From Flagellimonas lutimaris (GTDB lineage Bacteria; Bacteroidota; Bacteroidia; Flavobacteriales; Flavobacteriaceae), in assembly GCF_003581615.1 (NCBI RefSeq), contig NZ_QXFH01000063.1, positions 1 to 64,000 on the forward strand: 64,000 bases of DNA. The letters run 5' to 3'. Shown piece by piece: positions 27,851 to 35,332 of this stretch (the first letter of the stretch is position 1; the number at the start of each line of letters is the position of its first letter). Below the pieces are notes generated by a model. The model did not search any database and was not told where the DNA came from. It was given only the letters and a program-made list of their open reading frames with translations. The translations under genes were made by a program, and so were the position numbers.

Positions 27851-27893
27851 TTATTGAACCCTTAACAATTAAAAACAGAAATTTAAAGCAATC

Positions 27894-28466
27894 ATGAAAA
27901 AGACAATTTTAAGTTTAACATTGATCACCCTATTTGCATCCGCTGCAGTAGCAAACCCAGTTGAAAAAGAAACCAAAGAAGTAAAAACTTCTGAAAGCCA
28001 AGTAACCTGGAAAGGGTATAAAGTGGGAGGTTCTCACACAGGAACCATCTCTCTTAAATCCGGAGCTTTGGAATTTGATGGTGAAAAATTGGTCGGTGGA
28101 AGCTTTGTTGTGGATATGACAAGCATCAACACTACTGATTTGGAAGGTGAATACAAAGACAAATTGGACGGACACCTAAAATCTGATGACTTTTTTGGTA
28201 CGGCCGATCACCCAACAGCCAAATTGGTTTTCACTAAAGTTAAATCAACAGGGAAAAATTCATACGAAGTAAAAGGAAACCTTACTATTAAAGCTACCAC
28301 CGAACCTATATCTTTCGATGTTTCCGTTTATGGAGATAAAGCAACAGCTACAGTGAAAGTTGATAGAACAAAATACGACGTTAAGTACGGATCAGGAATC
28401 ATTGGTACGGCCAAAGATAAATTGATCTATGACGAATTTGATTTGGTAGTTGATTTACAGATGTAA
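27894..28466 (+). CDS. YceI family periplasmic lipid-binding-like protein
   Basis: The 190-residue protein has a signal peptide (MKKTILSLTLITLFASAAVA) and a YceI lipocalin-like barrel starting VTWKGYKVGGSHTGTISLKS, with HLKSDDFFGTADHPTAKLVF in the middle. YceI proteins bind polyprenoid or other hydrophobic molecules in the periplasm; the ligand is not known here. It is the last gene of the MarR operon and ends in a terminator. Confidence 0.94.
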   Translation: MKKTILSLTLITLFASAAVANPVEKETKEVKTSESQVTWKGYKVGGSHTGTISLKSGALEFDGEKLVGGSFVVDMTSINTTDLEGEYKDKLDGHLKSDDFFGTADHPTAKLVFTKVKSTGKNSYEVKGNLTIKATTEPISFDVSVYGDKATATVKVDRTKYDVKYGSGIIGTAKDKLIYDEFDLVVDLQM

Positions 28467-28487
28467 TCAGTACCTGTTTAGTGTGTG

Positions 28488-28524
28488 AAAATCCCGTCCA
28501 AGAATTTCTCGGACGGGATTTTTT
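28488..28524 (+). terminator. Intrinsic terminator after yceI
   Basis: AAATCCCGTCC (from 28488) pairs with GGACGGGATTT (28511 onward) around an 11-nt loop, followed by a T-run. It separates the MarR operon from the trp leader. Confidence 0.93.
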
Positions 28525-28542
28525 ATTTTAAACAAAACATTG

Positions 28543-28573
28543 TTGTGCCGTTAAAAATTCCTCCCTATATTTG
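28543..28573 (+). promoter_or_regulatory. trp operon promoter
   Basis: TTG (28543-28545), a 20-bp spacer and TATATTTG (28566-28573) match the Bacteroidota promoter. The expected start near 28577 is only about 2 nt before the leader-peptide ATG. Confidence 0.7.
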
Positions 28574-28578
28574 AAGCA

Positions 28579-28635
28579 ATGATTAACAGAACAATAAATA
28601 ACTGGTGGTGGATTAACTTACGGAAAACATCGTGA
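28579..28635 (+). CDS. trpL: trp operon leader peptide (18 aa, three consecutive Trp)
   Basis: ATG at 28579 opens an 18-codon frame, MINRTINNWWWINLRKTS, stopping at TGA 28633-28635. Three successive TGG codons at 28603-28611 make ribosome progress depend on charged tRNA-Trp. It lies between the trp promoter and a strong terminator hairpin upstream of trpE, the classic attenuation layout. No Shine-Dalgarno precedes it, and the predicted transcript start almost coincides with the ATG, so translation may be leaderless. Confidence 0.88.
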   Translation: MINRTINNWWWINLRKTS

Positions 28636-28691
28636 GCTAAGTCCCCATTATAACCATATAAAAGGCTTGTCATCACGACAAGCCTTTTTCA
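28603..28691 (+). promoter_or_regulatory. trp attenuator with terminator and candidate antiterminator
   Basis: The terminator is AAAGGCTTGTC (28661-28671), a 5-nt loop and GACAAGCCTTT (28677-28687), then Ts. A competing antiterminator can form: TCGTGA (28630-28635) with TCACGA (28673-28678), and AAGTC (28639-28643) with GGCTT (28664-28668). Stalling at the Trp codons would leave 28630-28643 free and favour the antiterminator; without stalling the ribosome would cover the leader stop and allow termination. The terminator is seen directly; the switch is inferred from pairing. Confidence 0.8.
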
Positions 28692-28706
28692 TTTTATAGA
28701 GCTAAT

Positions 28707-30104
28707 ATGAAATACGAATTAAAAACACATTACAAAAAAATACTTGCGGACACCATTACGCCCGTAAGTGTTTATCTAAAAATTCGGGACAAGTTCCCCA
28801 ATAGTATCCTTTTGGAAAGTAGCGACTACCACGCCAACGACAACAGTTTTTCGTACATCTGCTGCAATCCCATTGCATCGATTGAGGTAGTGAACGAAAC
28901 CATTACCCAAAGGTTTCCTGATGGCACCAAAGAAATCACCGAAATCACACCGGATACCGATGTTACCGAGGTCATTCACAACTTTAGCAAGAAATTTACG
29001 GTAGCTCAAAACAACTTCAAGTTCATCAACAACGGACTGTTCGGATATATGGCCTACGATGCTGTTCGTTACTTTGAAGATGTACAGATTTCAAAAAAGG
29101 AAGATTCTGTCAATATTCCGGATATTTACTATGCGGTATACAAGAATATTATTGCCATCAATCATTTTAAGAACGAGGCCTATTTGTTCGCACATTGTTA
29201 TGATTCCGAAAGCAATGTGGATGAGATTGAACAGCTTTTCAACGTTCGTACCTTCTCATCCTACAACTTTAATAAAGAAGGTGAGCCAGAATCCAACCTT
29301 AAAGATGAAGACTATAAAGAACAAGTAGAGTTGGCCAAAAAGCATTGCCAGCGAGGTGATGTTTTTCAATTGGTACTATCCAGAAGGTTCAAACAAAAAT
29401 TTAAGGGAGACGAGTTCAATGTGTACCGAGCGCTTCGCTCCATCAATCCCTCCCCTTACCTATTCTATTTTGATTACGGCGACTTTAAAATATTCGGAAG
29501 TTCTCCCGAAGCACAACTGATCGTAAAAGAAGGCAAAGCAGAGATTCACCCTATTGCTGGGACCTATAAACGTACAGGGAACGATGAAAAAGATGCCGAA
29601 TTGGCCAAAAAACTGGCACAGGACGAAAAAGAAAACAGCGAACACGTTATGTTGGTCGACCTTGCCCGAAACGATTTGAGCCGCAATGGAAATACCGTAA
29701 ACGTGGAGACCTATCGAGAGGTGCAATATTTCTCACACGTTATCCACTTGGTGTCCAAAGTAACCGGACAAAAGAAAAACGAAAGCACCACTATGAAAGT
29801 CGTCGCCGACACCTTCCCTGCAGGAACATTGAGCGGAGCGCCAAAACATATGGCCATGCAACTCATTGAAAAATACGAGAAAACAAGTCGTTCTTATTAT
29901 GGCGGAGCCATCGGGTTTATGGATTTTGAAGGCAACTTCAACCATGCCATTATGATCCGAACATTTTTGAGCAAGAATCACGAACTGTATTATCAAGCAG
30001 GAGCAGGTTTAGTGGCAGCCTCCAACCCCGATGATGAACTCCAAGAAACCTACAATAAATTGGGCGCATTGAACAAAGCACTCGAAATTGCCGAAACAAT
30101 CTAA
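28707..30104 (+). CDS. trpE: Anthranilate synthase component I
   Basis: TrpE converts chorismate to anthranilate using ammonia from TrpG. The 465-residue protein has the chorismate-binding signature: ARNDLSRNGNTVNVETYREV, GTYKRTGNDEKDAELAKKL, FPAGTLSGAPKHMAMQLIEK and YYGGAIGFMDFEGNFNHAIM. The N-terminal domain holds the likely Trp feedback site (LLESSDYHANDNSFSYI). It is the first structural gene after the attenuator, with trpG 2 bp downstream. Confidence 0.97.
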   Translation: MKYELKTHYKKILADTITPVSVYLKIRDKFPNSILLESSDYHANDNSFSYICCNPIASIEVVNETITQRFPDGTKEITEITPDTDVTEVIHNFSKKFTVAQNNFKFINNGLFGYMAYDAVRYFEDVQISKKEDSVNIPDIYYAVYKNIIAINHFKNEAYLFAHCYDSESNVDEIEQLFNVRTFSSYNFNKEGEPESNLKDEDYKEQVELAKKHCQRGDVFQLVLSRRFKQKFKGDEFNVYRALRSINPSPYLFYFDYGDFKIFGSSPEAQLIVKEGKAEIHPIAGTYKRTGNDEKDAELAKKLAQDEKENSEHVMLVDLARNDLSRNGNTVNVETYREVQYFSHVIHLVSKVTGQKKNESTTMKVVADTFPAGTLSGAPKHMAMQLIEKYEKTSRSYYGGAIGFMDFEGNFNHAIMIRTFLSKNHELYYQAGAGLVAASNPDDELQETYNKLGALNKALEIAETI

Positions 30105-30106
30105 GC

Positions 30107-30676
30107 ATGGGACGAAAGATTTTAATGATAGACAACTACGATAGTTTCACTTACAACTTGGTGCACTATTTGGAAGATTTGGATTGTGATGTTACCGTAA
30201 AACGGAACGACCAACTCACTTTGGACGAAGTGGAACCCTTTGAATACATAGTGCTTTCCCCTGGACCCGGAATCCCGGATGAAGCGGGGCTTTTAAAGGA
30301 AATCATAAAAACCTACGCACCTACCAAACGTATTTTTGGAGTTTGTTTGGGATTACAGGCAATCGGAGAGGTCTTCGGTGGGACCTTGATCAACCTCGAC
30401 CAAGTATATCATGGAGTGGATACCACCATTATGGTAACCAAAGACGATCCAATTTATAAGGACATGCCGAAAACCCTTCAGGTGGGACGATACCATTCTT
30501 GGGTAGTGGACCCCGATTTACCAGAAGCCTTGGAAATCACCGCGGTGGACGAAAACGGACAAGTAATGTCACTTCGACATAAAGAATATGATATTACCGC
30601 AGTACAGTTTCACCCGGAATCCGTTTTGACACCCGAAGGAAAACAAATGCTGAAAAATTGGCTTAATAGAAAATAA
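30107..30676 (+). CDS. trpG: Anthranilate synthase component II (glutamine amidotransferase)
   Basis: The 189-residue class I amidotransferase supplies ammonia to TrpE. The catalytic Cys lies in FGVCLGLQAIGE (near 84) and the His-Glu pair in VQFHPESVLTPEG near 170. The N-terminus MGRKILMIDNYDSFTYNLVH is typical. It is not fused to TrpD or TrpE. It follows trpE by 2 bp and precedes a 64-bp spacer with a GA-rich imperfect palindrome. Confidence 0.97.
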   Translation: MGRKILMIDNYDSFTYNLVHYLEDLDCDVTVKRNDQLTLDEVEPFEYIVLSPGPGIPDEAGLLKEIIKTYAPTKRIFGVCLGLQAIGEVFGGTLINLDQVYHGVDTTIMVTKDDPIYKDMPKTLQVGRYHSWVVDPDLPEALEITAVDENGQVMSLRHKEYDITAVQFHPESVLTPEGKQMLKNWLNRK

Positions 30677-30740
30677 AAACGAGATATGAGAATTGAGAAT
30701 TCTCTAAAATCTAACATCTAATCTCTCACATCTAAAAAAA
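30677..30740 (+). repeat. GA/TC-rich imperfect palindrome in trpG-trpD spacer
   Basis: The spacer carries short runs of gagat/atgag type on the left and tctaatctctcacatct on the right, which can fold back on each other. A similar-looking spacer lies between trpB and trpA (34472-34536). There is no reading frame and no T-run. Confidence 0.5.
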
Positions 30741-31736
30741 ATGAAAGAGACATTAAATAAACTGATCAATCACGAGATACTCCCCAAGGAAGAAGCCAAA
30801 CAGATTTTGGTAAACATTGCCAATGGGGCGTACAATACCTCACAAATTGCCGCATTTTTAACCGTTTACATGATGCGTAGCGTGACCATTGAAGAATTGG
30901 AGGGCTTTCGAGATGCCCTATTGGAACTTTGCCTGGCCGTAGACCTTGCCGAATACGACCCCATTGACCTTTGTGGAACAGGGGGAGATGGAAAAGATAC
31001 CTTCAATATTTCCACCTTGGCCTCTTTTGTGACAGCAGGAGCGGGAATCCACGTAACCAAACATGGAAATTATGGGGTTTCCTCAAAATGTGGCAGCAGC
31101 AATGTGATGGAGTTTTTGGGCATCAAATTCAGTAATGAGGCTGATTTTCTAAAGAAAACTATAGAGGAAGCCGGTATTTGTGTGCTTCACGCACCCTTGT
31201 TTCACCCCGCTATGAAGAACGTTGCTCCCATCCGAAGAGAATTAGCAGTAAAAACATTTTTCAATATGTTGGGACCTATGGTAAATCCGGCGTTTCCAAA
31301 AAACCAAATGGTAGGTGTGTTCAGCTTGGAATTGGCAAGAATGTATGGATACCTATATCAAAATACAGATAAAAAGTTTACCATTTTAAATGCTTTGGAC
31401 GGCTATGACGAAATCTCTTTGACAGGGGACACCAAAACCATATCCAATAACTCCGAAGCCATGTTGAGACCTGCTGATTTTGGCGTAGAAAAAGTTTTAC
31501 AGCAAGAGATCGTTGGCGGCGAAGACGTAGCAGAATCCGCCCAGATATTCATGAATATTTTACAAGGAAAAGGTACCGAAGCCCAAAACAACGTGGTTTG
31601 TGCCAATGCTGGAGTCGCTATTGCCACGGTACAAAGCATCACGCCCATGGAGGGATTTGAAAAAGCTAAAGAGTCGTTATTTAGTGGCAAAGGTTTACAA
31701 GCTTTAAAAAAAATACAGGAATTAAGTAAAAACTAG
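30741..31736 (+). CDS. trpD: Anthranilate phosphoribosyltransferase
   Basis: TrpD transfers phosphoribosyl from PRPP to anthranilate. The 331-residue enzyme has the glycine-rich DLCGTGGDGKDTFNISTLAS near 74-93, KHGNYGVSSKCGSSNVMEFL and HPAMKNVAPIRRELAVKTFF. It is a stand-alone TrpD. An interspersed palindrome fills the gap to trpC. Confidence 0.97.
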   Translation: MKETLNKLINHEILPKEEAKQILVNIANGAYNTSQIAAFLTVYMMRSVTIEELEGFRDALLELCLAVDLAEYDPIDLCGTGGDGKDTFNISTLASFVTAGAGIHVTKHGNYGVSSKCGSSNVMEFLGIKFSNEADFLKKTIEEAGICVLHAPLFHPAMKNVAPIRRELAVKTFFNMLGPMVNPAFPKNQMVGVFSLELARMYGYLYQNTDKKFTILNALDGYDEISLTGDTKTISNNSEAMLRPADFGVEKVLQQEIVGGEDVAESAQIFMNILQGKGTEAQNNVVCANAGVAIATVQSITPMEGFEKAKESLFSGKGLQALKKIQELSKN

Positions 31737-31737
31737 T

Positions 31738-31794
31738 GTTATCTCGAATGCAGTTGGGAAATTGCTTAAGATTCTTCACTACGTTTAGAATGAC
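31738..31794. repeat. Interspersed palindromic element between trpD and trpC
   Basis: The 57-bp element starts GTTA and ends TGAC. Its minus strand begins GTCATTCTAAACGTAGTGAA and folds imperfectly on the rest. It occupies nearly the whole trpD-trpC gap. It resembles the GTCAT...ATCT repeat inside trpF and repeat types I recall from other flavobacteria; copy number in this genome cannot be seen. Confidence 0.6.
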
Positions 31795-31803
31795 AAAAAC
31801 AGC

Positions 31804-32589
31804 ATGAACATACTAGAGAAAATAGTAGCCGATAAACGCAAAGAAGTCGATTTAAAAAAATCGCTGATCACCCTGCCCCAATTGGAAGCCTCAGTGATGA
31901 TGGAGCGTACCTCTGTCTCTTTGGCGGAAGTATTGCGAAATAGCAATTCGGGCATTATAGCAGAACATAAAAGACGTTCCCCATCCAAATCGGTTATCAA
32001 CCAAAGTTTGAATGTGCAGGATGTGGCCAAAGGTTATGCCGACGCAGGTGTCTGTGGCATGTCCGTGCTTACTGACGGGAAATACTTTGGGGGTTCCTTG
32101 GATGATTTGGTACTCGCAAGGGCATCCACCAACATTCCCATTTTACGAAAAGAGTTCATTATTGATGAATATCAAATCGTGGAAGCCAAAGCCTATGGTG
32201 CCGATGTCATATTGTTGATTGCTGCCATTCTGACCAGGGAAGAAATCAAAACCTTATCTGAATTGGCCAAAGATTTGGGCTTGGATGTACTGCTGGAGGT
32301 TCATAACGAGGAGGAACTGAAAAAATCCCTCATGCCCAGTTTGGATATGTTGGGGGTAAACAATCGTAATCTTAAATCTTTTGAAGTGGATTTGGAAATC
32401 AGCAAGTCGCTATCCAAAAAAATACCTGATGATTTTGTAAAGGTTTCTGAAAGCGGGATTAGTTCCGTGGAAGCTATTCGTGATTTAAAGGAATTTGACT
32501 ATCAGGGATTTTTGATCGGAGAAAATTTTATGAAGACGGACGAACCAGGTAAAAGCGCTAAAAAATTCATTGATAAAATAATCGCTTAA
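31804..32589 (+). CDS. trpC: Indole-3-glycerol phosphate synthase
   Basis: TrpC closes the indole ring of CdRP to give indole-3-glycerol phosphate. The 261-residue TIM barrel has IIAEHKRRSPSKSVINQSLN near 51-70, SVLTDGKYFGGSLDDL, the catalytic region ILRKEFIIDEYQIVEAKAYG, LGVNNRNLKSFEVDLE and the phosphate-binding SESGISSVEAIRDL. It is not fused to TrpF, which follows by 8 bp. Confidence 0.97.
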   Translation: MNILEKIVADKRKEVDLKKSLITLPQLEASVMMERTSVSLAEVLRNSNSGIIAEHKRRSPSKSVINQSLNVQDVAKGYADAGVCGMSVLTDGKYFGGSLDDLVLARASTNIPILRKEFIIDEYQIVEAKAYGADVILLIAAILTREEIKTLSELAKDLGLDVLLEVHNEEELKKSLMPSLDMLGVNNRNLKSFEVDLEISKSLSKKIPDDFVKVSESGISSVEAIRDLKEFDYQGFLIGENFMKTDEPGKSAKKFIDKIIA

Positions 32590-32597
32590 TCATTACC

Positions 32598-33275
32598 ATG
32601 AAACTAAAAATCTGCGGCATGAACCATAACCCAACCGAGGTTGCAGCATTGCAACCCGATTATTTGGGTTTCATTTTTTGGGAGCCTTCTTCTAGATATT
32701 TTTTTGGAGATATGCCCAAATTGCCCAGTTCCATCAAAAAAGTGGGTGTTTTTGTGGACGCACCTTTGGAAGAACTTATGGAAAAAGTGGAGCAGTATCA
32801 ATTAAATGCAGTTCAACTCCACGGAAAGGAAAGTGCCGAGTATTGTAACGCTCTTCGTCATGTTGAACTTCATTCAGCATCTCAGAAGGATGAGACCTCA
32901 GAACCAGTTAGGAGTGACCAATTTGACATCATCAAAGTGTTCTCCATCAAAGATGATTTTGATTTTGATGTGCTCAAAGATTATGAGGATGTTTGCGATT
33001 ATTTCCTTTTTGACACCAAAGGAAAACTCCCAGGTGGCAACGGCTATACTTTTGATTGGTCCGTTTTGGAAAAGTATCCATCAAACAAACCATACTTTTT
33101 AAGTGGTGGAATTGGATTGGATTCCTCAGAAAAATTAAAGAGTTTTTTAAACAGTCCCGCTTCCAAAAACTGTTTTGCCATCGATGTGAACAGTAAATTT
33201 GAAAGAGCGCCCGGATTAAAAAATATAGAAGACTTAAAAATATTCATCGAATCGCTTGAGAGCGATATTAACTAA
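32598..33275 (+). CDS. trpF: Phosphoribosylanthranilate isomerase carrying an in-frame repeat insertion
   Basis: TrpF isomerises phosphoribosylanthranilate to CdRP. Family motifs are present: [20 protein letters not shown] (Cys general base), [32 protein letters not shown] (Asp general acid region) and [14 protein letters not shown]. The protein has 225 residues, about 20 more than typical. The surplus lies at residues 87-107 ([21 protein letters not shown]) between the core strands carrying LHG and IKVFSI, and corresponds exactly to a palindromic repeat at 32857-32918. The barrel motifs on both sides are intact, so the enzyme is probably active. Confidence 0.95.
   Translation: MKLKICGMNHNPTEVAALQPDYLGFIFWEPSSRYFFGDMPKLPSSIKKVGVFVDAPLEELMEKVEQYQLNAVQLHGKESAEYCNALRHVELHSASQKDETSEPVRSDQFDIIKVFSIKDDFDFDVLKDYEDVCDYFLFDTKGKLPGGNGYTFDWSVLEKYPSNKPYFLSGGIGLDSSEKLKSFLNSPASKNCFAIDVNSKFERAPGLKNIEDLKIFIESLESDIN
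32857..32918. repeat. Palindromic interspersed element inside trpF
   Basis: The 62-bp element starts GTCATGTTGAACTTCATTCA and ends AGGAGTGAC. Its two arms are imperfect inverted copies, GTCA at one end and TGAC at the other, with CATCTCA facing GATGAGA around a GAAG-containing centre. Aligned without gaps, its first 26 nt share most positions with the minus strand of the trpD-trpC element. It is translated in frame. Confidence 0.65.
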
Positions 33276-33286
33276 AAAAGAAACCT

Positions 33287-34471
33287 ATGAAGAGCTATCA
33301 TGCAGATGAACGGGGGTATTACGGGGAGTTCGGGGGAGCATTCATCCCCGAAATGCTGTATCCCAATTGCGAAGAGCTTCGGCAGAACTACTTGAACATT
33401 ATGGAAGAACCTTCTTTTAAAGAAGAGTTTCATCAATTGCTCAAAGATTATGTTGGTAGACCTACGCCCCTTTATTTCGCTAACCGTTTATCAGAAAAAT
33501 ATAACACAAAAATCTACCTCAAACGGGAAGATTTATGCCATACCGGTGCTCATAAGGTCAATAATACCATCGGACAGATTTTGATGGCCAAAAAATTGGG
33601 TAAAAACCGAATCATTGCAGAAACTGGCGCAGGTCAGCATGGTGTGGCCACAGCTACTGTTTGTGCGCTCATGGGAATTGAGTGCATTGTGTACATGGGA
33701 GAGATTGACATTGCCCGTCAAGCCCCAAATGTAGCTCGTATGAAAATGTTGGGTGCTGAGGTAAGACCTGCCACATCGGGCAGTAAAACATTGAAAGATG
33801 CCACGAACGAGGCAATTCGCGACTGGATCAACAACCCAGTGGACACACATTACATTATTGGTTCTGTTGTTGGCCCCCACCCCTACCCGGATATGGTGGC
33901 TAGATTTCAATCGGTTATCTCGGAAGAAATTAAAAATCAACTTCAGGAAAAAGAAGGTCGTGAAGACCCAGATTATGTGGTGGCTTGTGTAGGTGGCGGA
34001 AGTAATGCCGCAGGAGCATACTATCATTATTTAGATACTCCCGAAGTAGGCATAATTGCTGTGGAAGCAGCAGGAAAAGGGATACATTCTGGTGAAAGTG
34101 CTGCTACTTCAGCCCTTGGAAAAGTGGGTATTATACACGGTAGCAAGACCTTGTTGATGCAGACACAGGATGGACAAATTACAGAACCTTATTCCATTTC
34201 GGCAGGTCTGGATTATCCTGGTGTTGGTCCCATGCATGCGCACTTGTACGCCTCGGGCCGCGGGGAGTTTATTTCCATTACCGATGATGATGCCATGAAA
34301 GCCGGTTTGGAACTTTGCAAACTGGAAGGTATTATCCCAGCTATCGAGACATCTCATGCCCTTGCCATTTTTGAGGAAAGGAAATTCAACCCGGATGATG
34401 TAGTGGTGGTGAACCTATCCGGACGTGGCGACAAAGATTTACAGAACTATATCGATTATTTTAAATTATAG
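33287..34471 (+). CDS. trpB: Tryptophan synthase beta chain
   Basis: TrpB is the PLP enzyme that joins indole and serine. The 394-residue protein is of the TrpB1 type that pairs with TrpA. The PLP lysine lies in [20 protein letters not shown] near 85, the glycine-rich phosphate loop is [15 protein letters not shown], and [19 protein letters not shown] holds the catalytic Glu. The start [20 protein letters not shown] is typical. It follows trpF by 11 bp. Confidence 0.98.
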   Translation: MKSYHADERGYYGEFGGAFIPEMLYPNCEELRQNYLNIMEEPSFKEEFHQLLKDYVGRPTPLYFANRLSEKYNTKIYLKREDLCHTGAHKVNNTIGQILMAKKLGKNRIIAETGAGQHGVATATVCALMGIECIVYMGEIDIARQAPNVARMKMLGAEVRPATSGSKTLKDATNEAIRDWINNPVDTHYIIGSVVGPHPYPDMVARFQSVISEEIKNQLQEKEGREDPDYVVACVGGGSNAAGAYYHYLDTPEVGIIAVEAAGKGIHSGESAATSALGKVGIIHGSKTLLMQTQDGQITEPYSISAGLDYPGVGPMHAHLYASGRGEFISITDDDAMKAGLELCKLEGIIPAIETSHALAIFEERKFNPDDVVVVNLSGRGDKDLQNYIDYFKL

Positions 34472-34536
34472 ATGCCAGATATCAGATATAGGACCTTAGT
34501 CTCAACACTCATATCACACATCTCAAATCTTGATTT
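34472..34536 (+). repeat. GATA/TCTC-rich spacer element between trpB and trpA
   Basis: The 65-bp spacer begins gatgccagatatcagatata and contains facing tctcaacactcatatcacac, which can pair imperfectly. It is similar in style to the trpG-trpD spacer. No reading frame or terminator is present. Confidence 0.45.
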
Positions 34537-35298
34537 ATGAACAGAATCAAACAAAAATTACAAGAGGACAAAAAAATCCTTTCCATATACTTTTCCGCTG
34601 GTTATCCAAATTTGAATGACACGGTACAGATTATTCAAGATTTGGAGAAAAGCGGAGTAGACCTCATCGAAATAGGGCTTCCATTTAGCGATCCTTTGGC
34701 AGATGGCCCTACTATTCAGGCCAGTTCCACTGCTGCTCTTAAAAACGGAATGAACACAGCTTTGCTCTTTGAGCAGTTAAAAGCGATTCGAAAAACGGTT
34801 TCCATTCCCCTTATTTTGATGGGATACTTTAATCCCGTGCTTCAATATGGAGTGGAGGAATTTTGTGCCAAATGTGAAGAAATTGGTATTGATGGACTAA
34901 TTCTGCCCGACCTTCCATTGGATGTCTACAAAGAGGAATACGAAACTATTTTCAAAAAACACGGATTGATCAATGTATTTTTGATCACTCCGCAAACCAG
35001 TGATGAACGTATCAAAGCCATTGACAATGCTTCCGAAGGATTTATTTACATGGTGAGTTCGGCGAGCACCACAGGGGCCAAACAAGGATTTGGAGCGGAA
35101 CAATCAGATTATTTTGAGCGTATTGCCAACATGCAATTGAAAAATCCTCAAATCGTTGGATTTGGCATCAGTAATGCAGAAACTTTTGGACAAGCGACTC
35201 AAAAAGCCAAAGGCGCCATCATTGGTTCGGCCTTCATCAAACATTTAACAGAAAATGGTGTAGATGGAATTAGTGACTTTGTGAAGCAAATTCGTTAA
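34537..35298 (+). CDS. trpA: Tryptophan synthase alpha chain
   Basis: TrpA cleaves indole-3-glycerol phosphate and channels indole to TrpB. The 253-residue TIM barrel has the catalytic Glu in DLIEIGLPFSDPLADGPTIQ (47-66), the Asp in GIDGLILPDLP near 124 and the phosphate loop VGFGISNAETFGQA. It is the last gene of the trp operon; no clear terminator follows before the M20 peptidase 34 bp downstream. Confidence 0.97.
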   Translation: MNRIKQKLQEDKKILSIYFSAGYPNLNDTVQIIQDLEKSGVDLIEIGLPFSDPLADGPTIQASSTAALKNGMNTALLFEQLKAIRKTVSIPLILMGYFNPVLQYGVEEFCAKCEEIGIDGLILPDLPLDVYKEEYETIFKKHGLINVFLITPQTSDERIKAIDNASEGFIYMVSSASTTGAKQGFGAEQSDYFERIANMQLKNPQIVGFGISNAETFGQATQKAKGAIIGSAFIKHLTENGVDGISDFVKQIR

Positions 35299-35332
35299 AT
35301 TTCGGCTTTTAAAATCAACACTGATTTGTCTC

